Assembly: GCA_018056825.1 (NCBI GenBank)
Contig: JAGPEW010000005.1
Span: 1 to 13,984, forward strand
Length of the DNA: 13,984 nucleotides
Direction of reading: 5' to 3'
Origin: Candidatus Sordicultor aquaticus
GTDB lineage: Bacteria > Atribacterota > Atribacteria > Atribacterales > Caldatribacteriaceae
The notes under the pieces were generated by a model. It was not told the DNA's origin, did not search any database, and saw nothing but the letters and a program-made list of their open reading frames with translations. The translations under genes were made by a program, and so were the position numbers. Every line of letters starts with the position of its first letter. Positions within the stretch are counted from its first letter, which is position 1. Positions 13,582 through 13,984 of this stretch are shown one piece after another.

Positions 13582-13983
13582 CTAAAGAGGGTAATACAAA
13601 TTATCTTCTTTCCTGATCTTGTTTTCTTCTACCAACTCTTTAGTTATGGTTATATACCATCTCCAATCTTTACCTATTTCTGCACCAATTTCCACAAGCT
13701 TTATCCCCTCAGGATGAGATTTTATTAAATTTAATACCTGCTCTTTCTCTTTCTCGGAGGTTTCCTCCCCCATCTTCTCCACTTTTTCTAGAACTTCTTC
13801 TTTTGTTTTTTTACCTTCAGAAACTGTAGAAACCGGCTTTACCCCTCTTCTCTTTTCTTGCAGACTAGAGGTCAACTCTTGCCAGGAAGCAGACATCTCC
13901 TTTAGATCAGCCCTTATCTCCTCTTGAACTTTATGAAAATCACTTAACATACTACTTACTTCACTTTTTATCCCCTGATTATA
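13582..13983 (-). CDS. Coiled-coil protein with C-terminal winged helix, 5'-truncated by window edge
   Basis: The frame is open to the right edge. An ATG at 13950 would give 122 residues, but the codons before it (YNQGIKSEVSS) continue the same amphipathic helix. The true start is therefore probably outside the window. A helical region (SSMLSDFHKVQEEIRADLKE) runs to about residue 33 of the ATG form, then a charged linker. Residues 68-122 look like a winged helix: EQVLNLIKSHPEGIKLVEIG, AEIGKDWRWYITITKELVEE and the wing NKIRKEDNLYYPL. The presence of this domain in the operon suggests a regulator or a protein-protein scaffold. No named family recognised. Confidence 0.65.
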   Translation of the reverse strand, partial: YNQGIKSEVSSMLSDFHKVQEEIRADLKEMSASWQELTSSLQEKRRGVKPVSTVSEGKKTKEEVLEKVEKMGEETSEKEKEQVLNLIKSHPEGIKLVEIGAEIGKDWRWYITITKELVEENKIRKEDNLYYPL

Positions 13984-13984
13984 G

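Noticed and set aside
1..13984. tRNA, rRNA, CRISPR array, insertion sequence
   Set aside because: No tRNA-like arms, no regularly spaced direct repeats, no transposase or terminal inverted repeats were seen on either strand.

Overview
The window is almost entirely a gas vesicle (gvp) gene cluster. It is read from the minus strand as one long, tightly packed operon running from the right edge (13984) down to about 1344. After a 480-base gap, two unrelated minus-strand housekeeping-type genes follow: a LOG/TIGR00725-like nucleotide-binding protein and a type 1 RNase H fragment cut by the left edge. No gene on the plus strand is convincing.

Order of transcription: coiled-coil/winged-helix protein (partial), basic coiled-coil protein, gvpN, small basic protein, GvpF/L no. 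1, Hsp20 (GvpH-like) no. 1, a 190-residue unknown, a Cdc48/VAT-type double AAA ATPase, GvpF/L no. 2, gvpG, gvpJ with a zinc ribbon, a GvpM-type protein fused to two PH/GRAM-like domains and a zinc ribbon, a double zinc-ribbon protein, a winged-helix plus reduced Hsp20 protein, gvpK, a GvpF/L (no. 3) with a ribosomal-stalk-like N-terminus, Hsp20 (GvpH-like) no. 2, gvpO, and a double zinc-ribbon protein. The F-G-J-M-K-L-H-O content and order recall the haloarchaeal gvpF-to-M operon. The J and M proteins look like the archaeal accessory types rather than the major shell protein GvpA. A conventional gvpA and gvpC are not in the window and presumably lie upstream, off the right edge.

How the genes may work together: GvpN (MoxR-like AAA), GvpF/L, G, J, K, M and O are the known assembly and accessory factors for the protein shell. 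The Cdc48 ATPase and the two small heat-shock proteins would form a chaperone/remodelling module for very hydrophobic shell subunits (inference). The least ordinary part is 4180-6630. There, shell-like subunits carry C-terminal zinc ribbons of one identical spacing (C-x2-C-x13-C-x2-C), shared with a neighbouring free-standing zinc-ribbon protein, and one also carries tandem PH-like domains.

Organism: AT-rich, lysine-rich, with strong Shine-Dalgarno sites (GGAGG-like) and many ATG/GTG/TTG starts with short overlaps. The gvp content, the Cdc48 and the stalk-like domain look archaeal. A good -35/-10 promoter before the LOG-like gene looks bacterial. I cannot decide between an archaeon and a bacterium that acquired an archaeal-type cluster. 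No tRNA, rRNA, CRISPR array or insertion sequence was seen.
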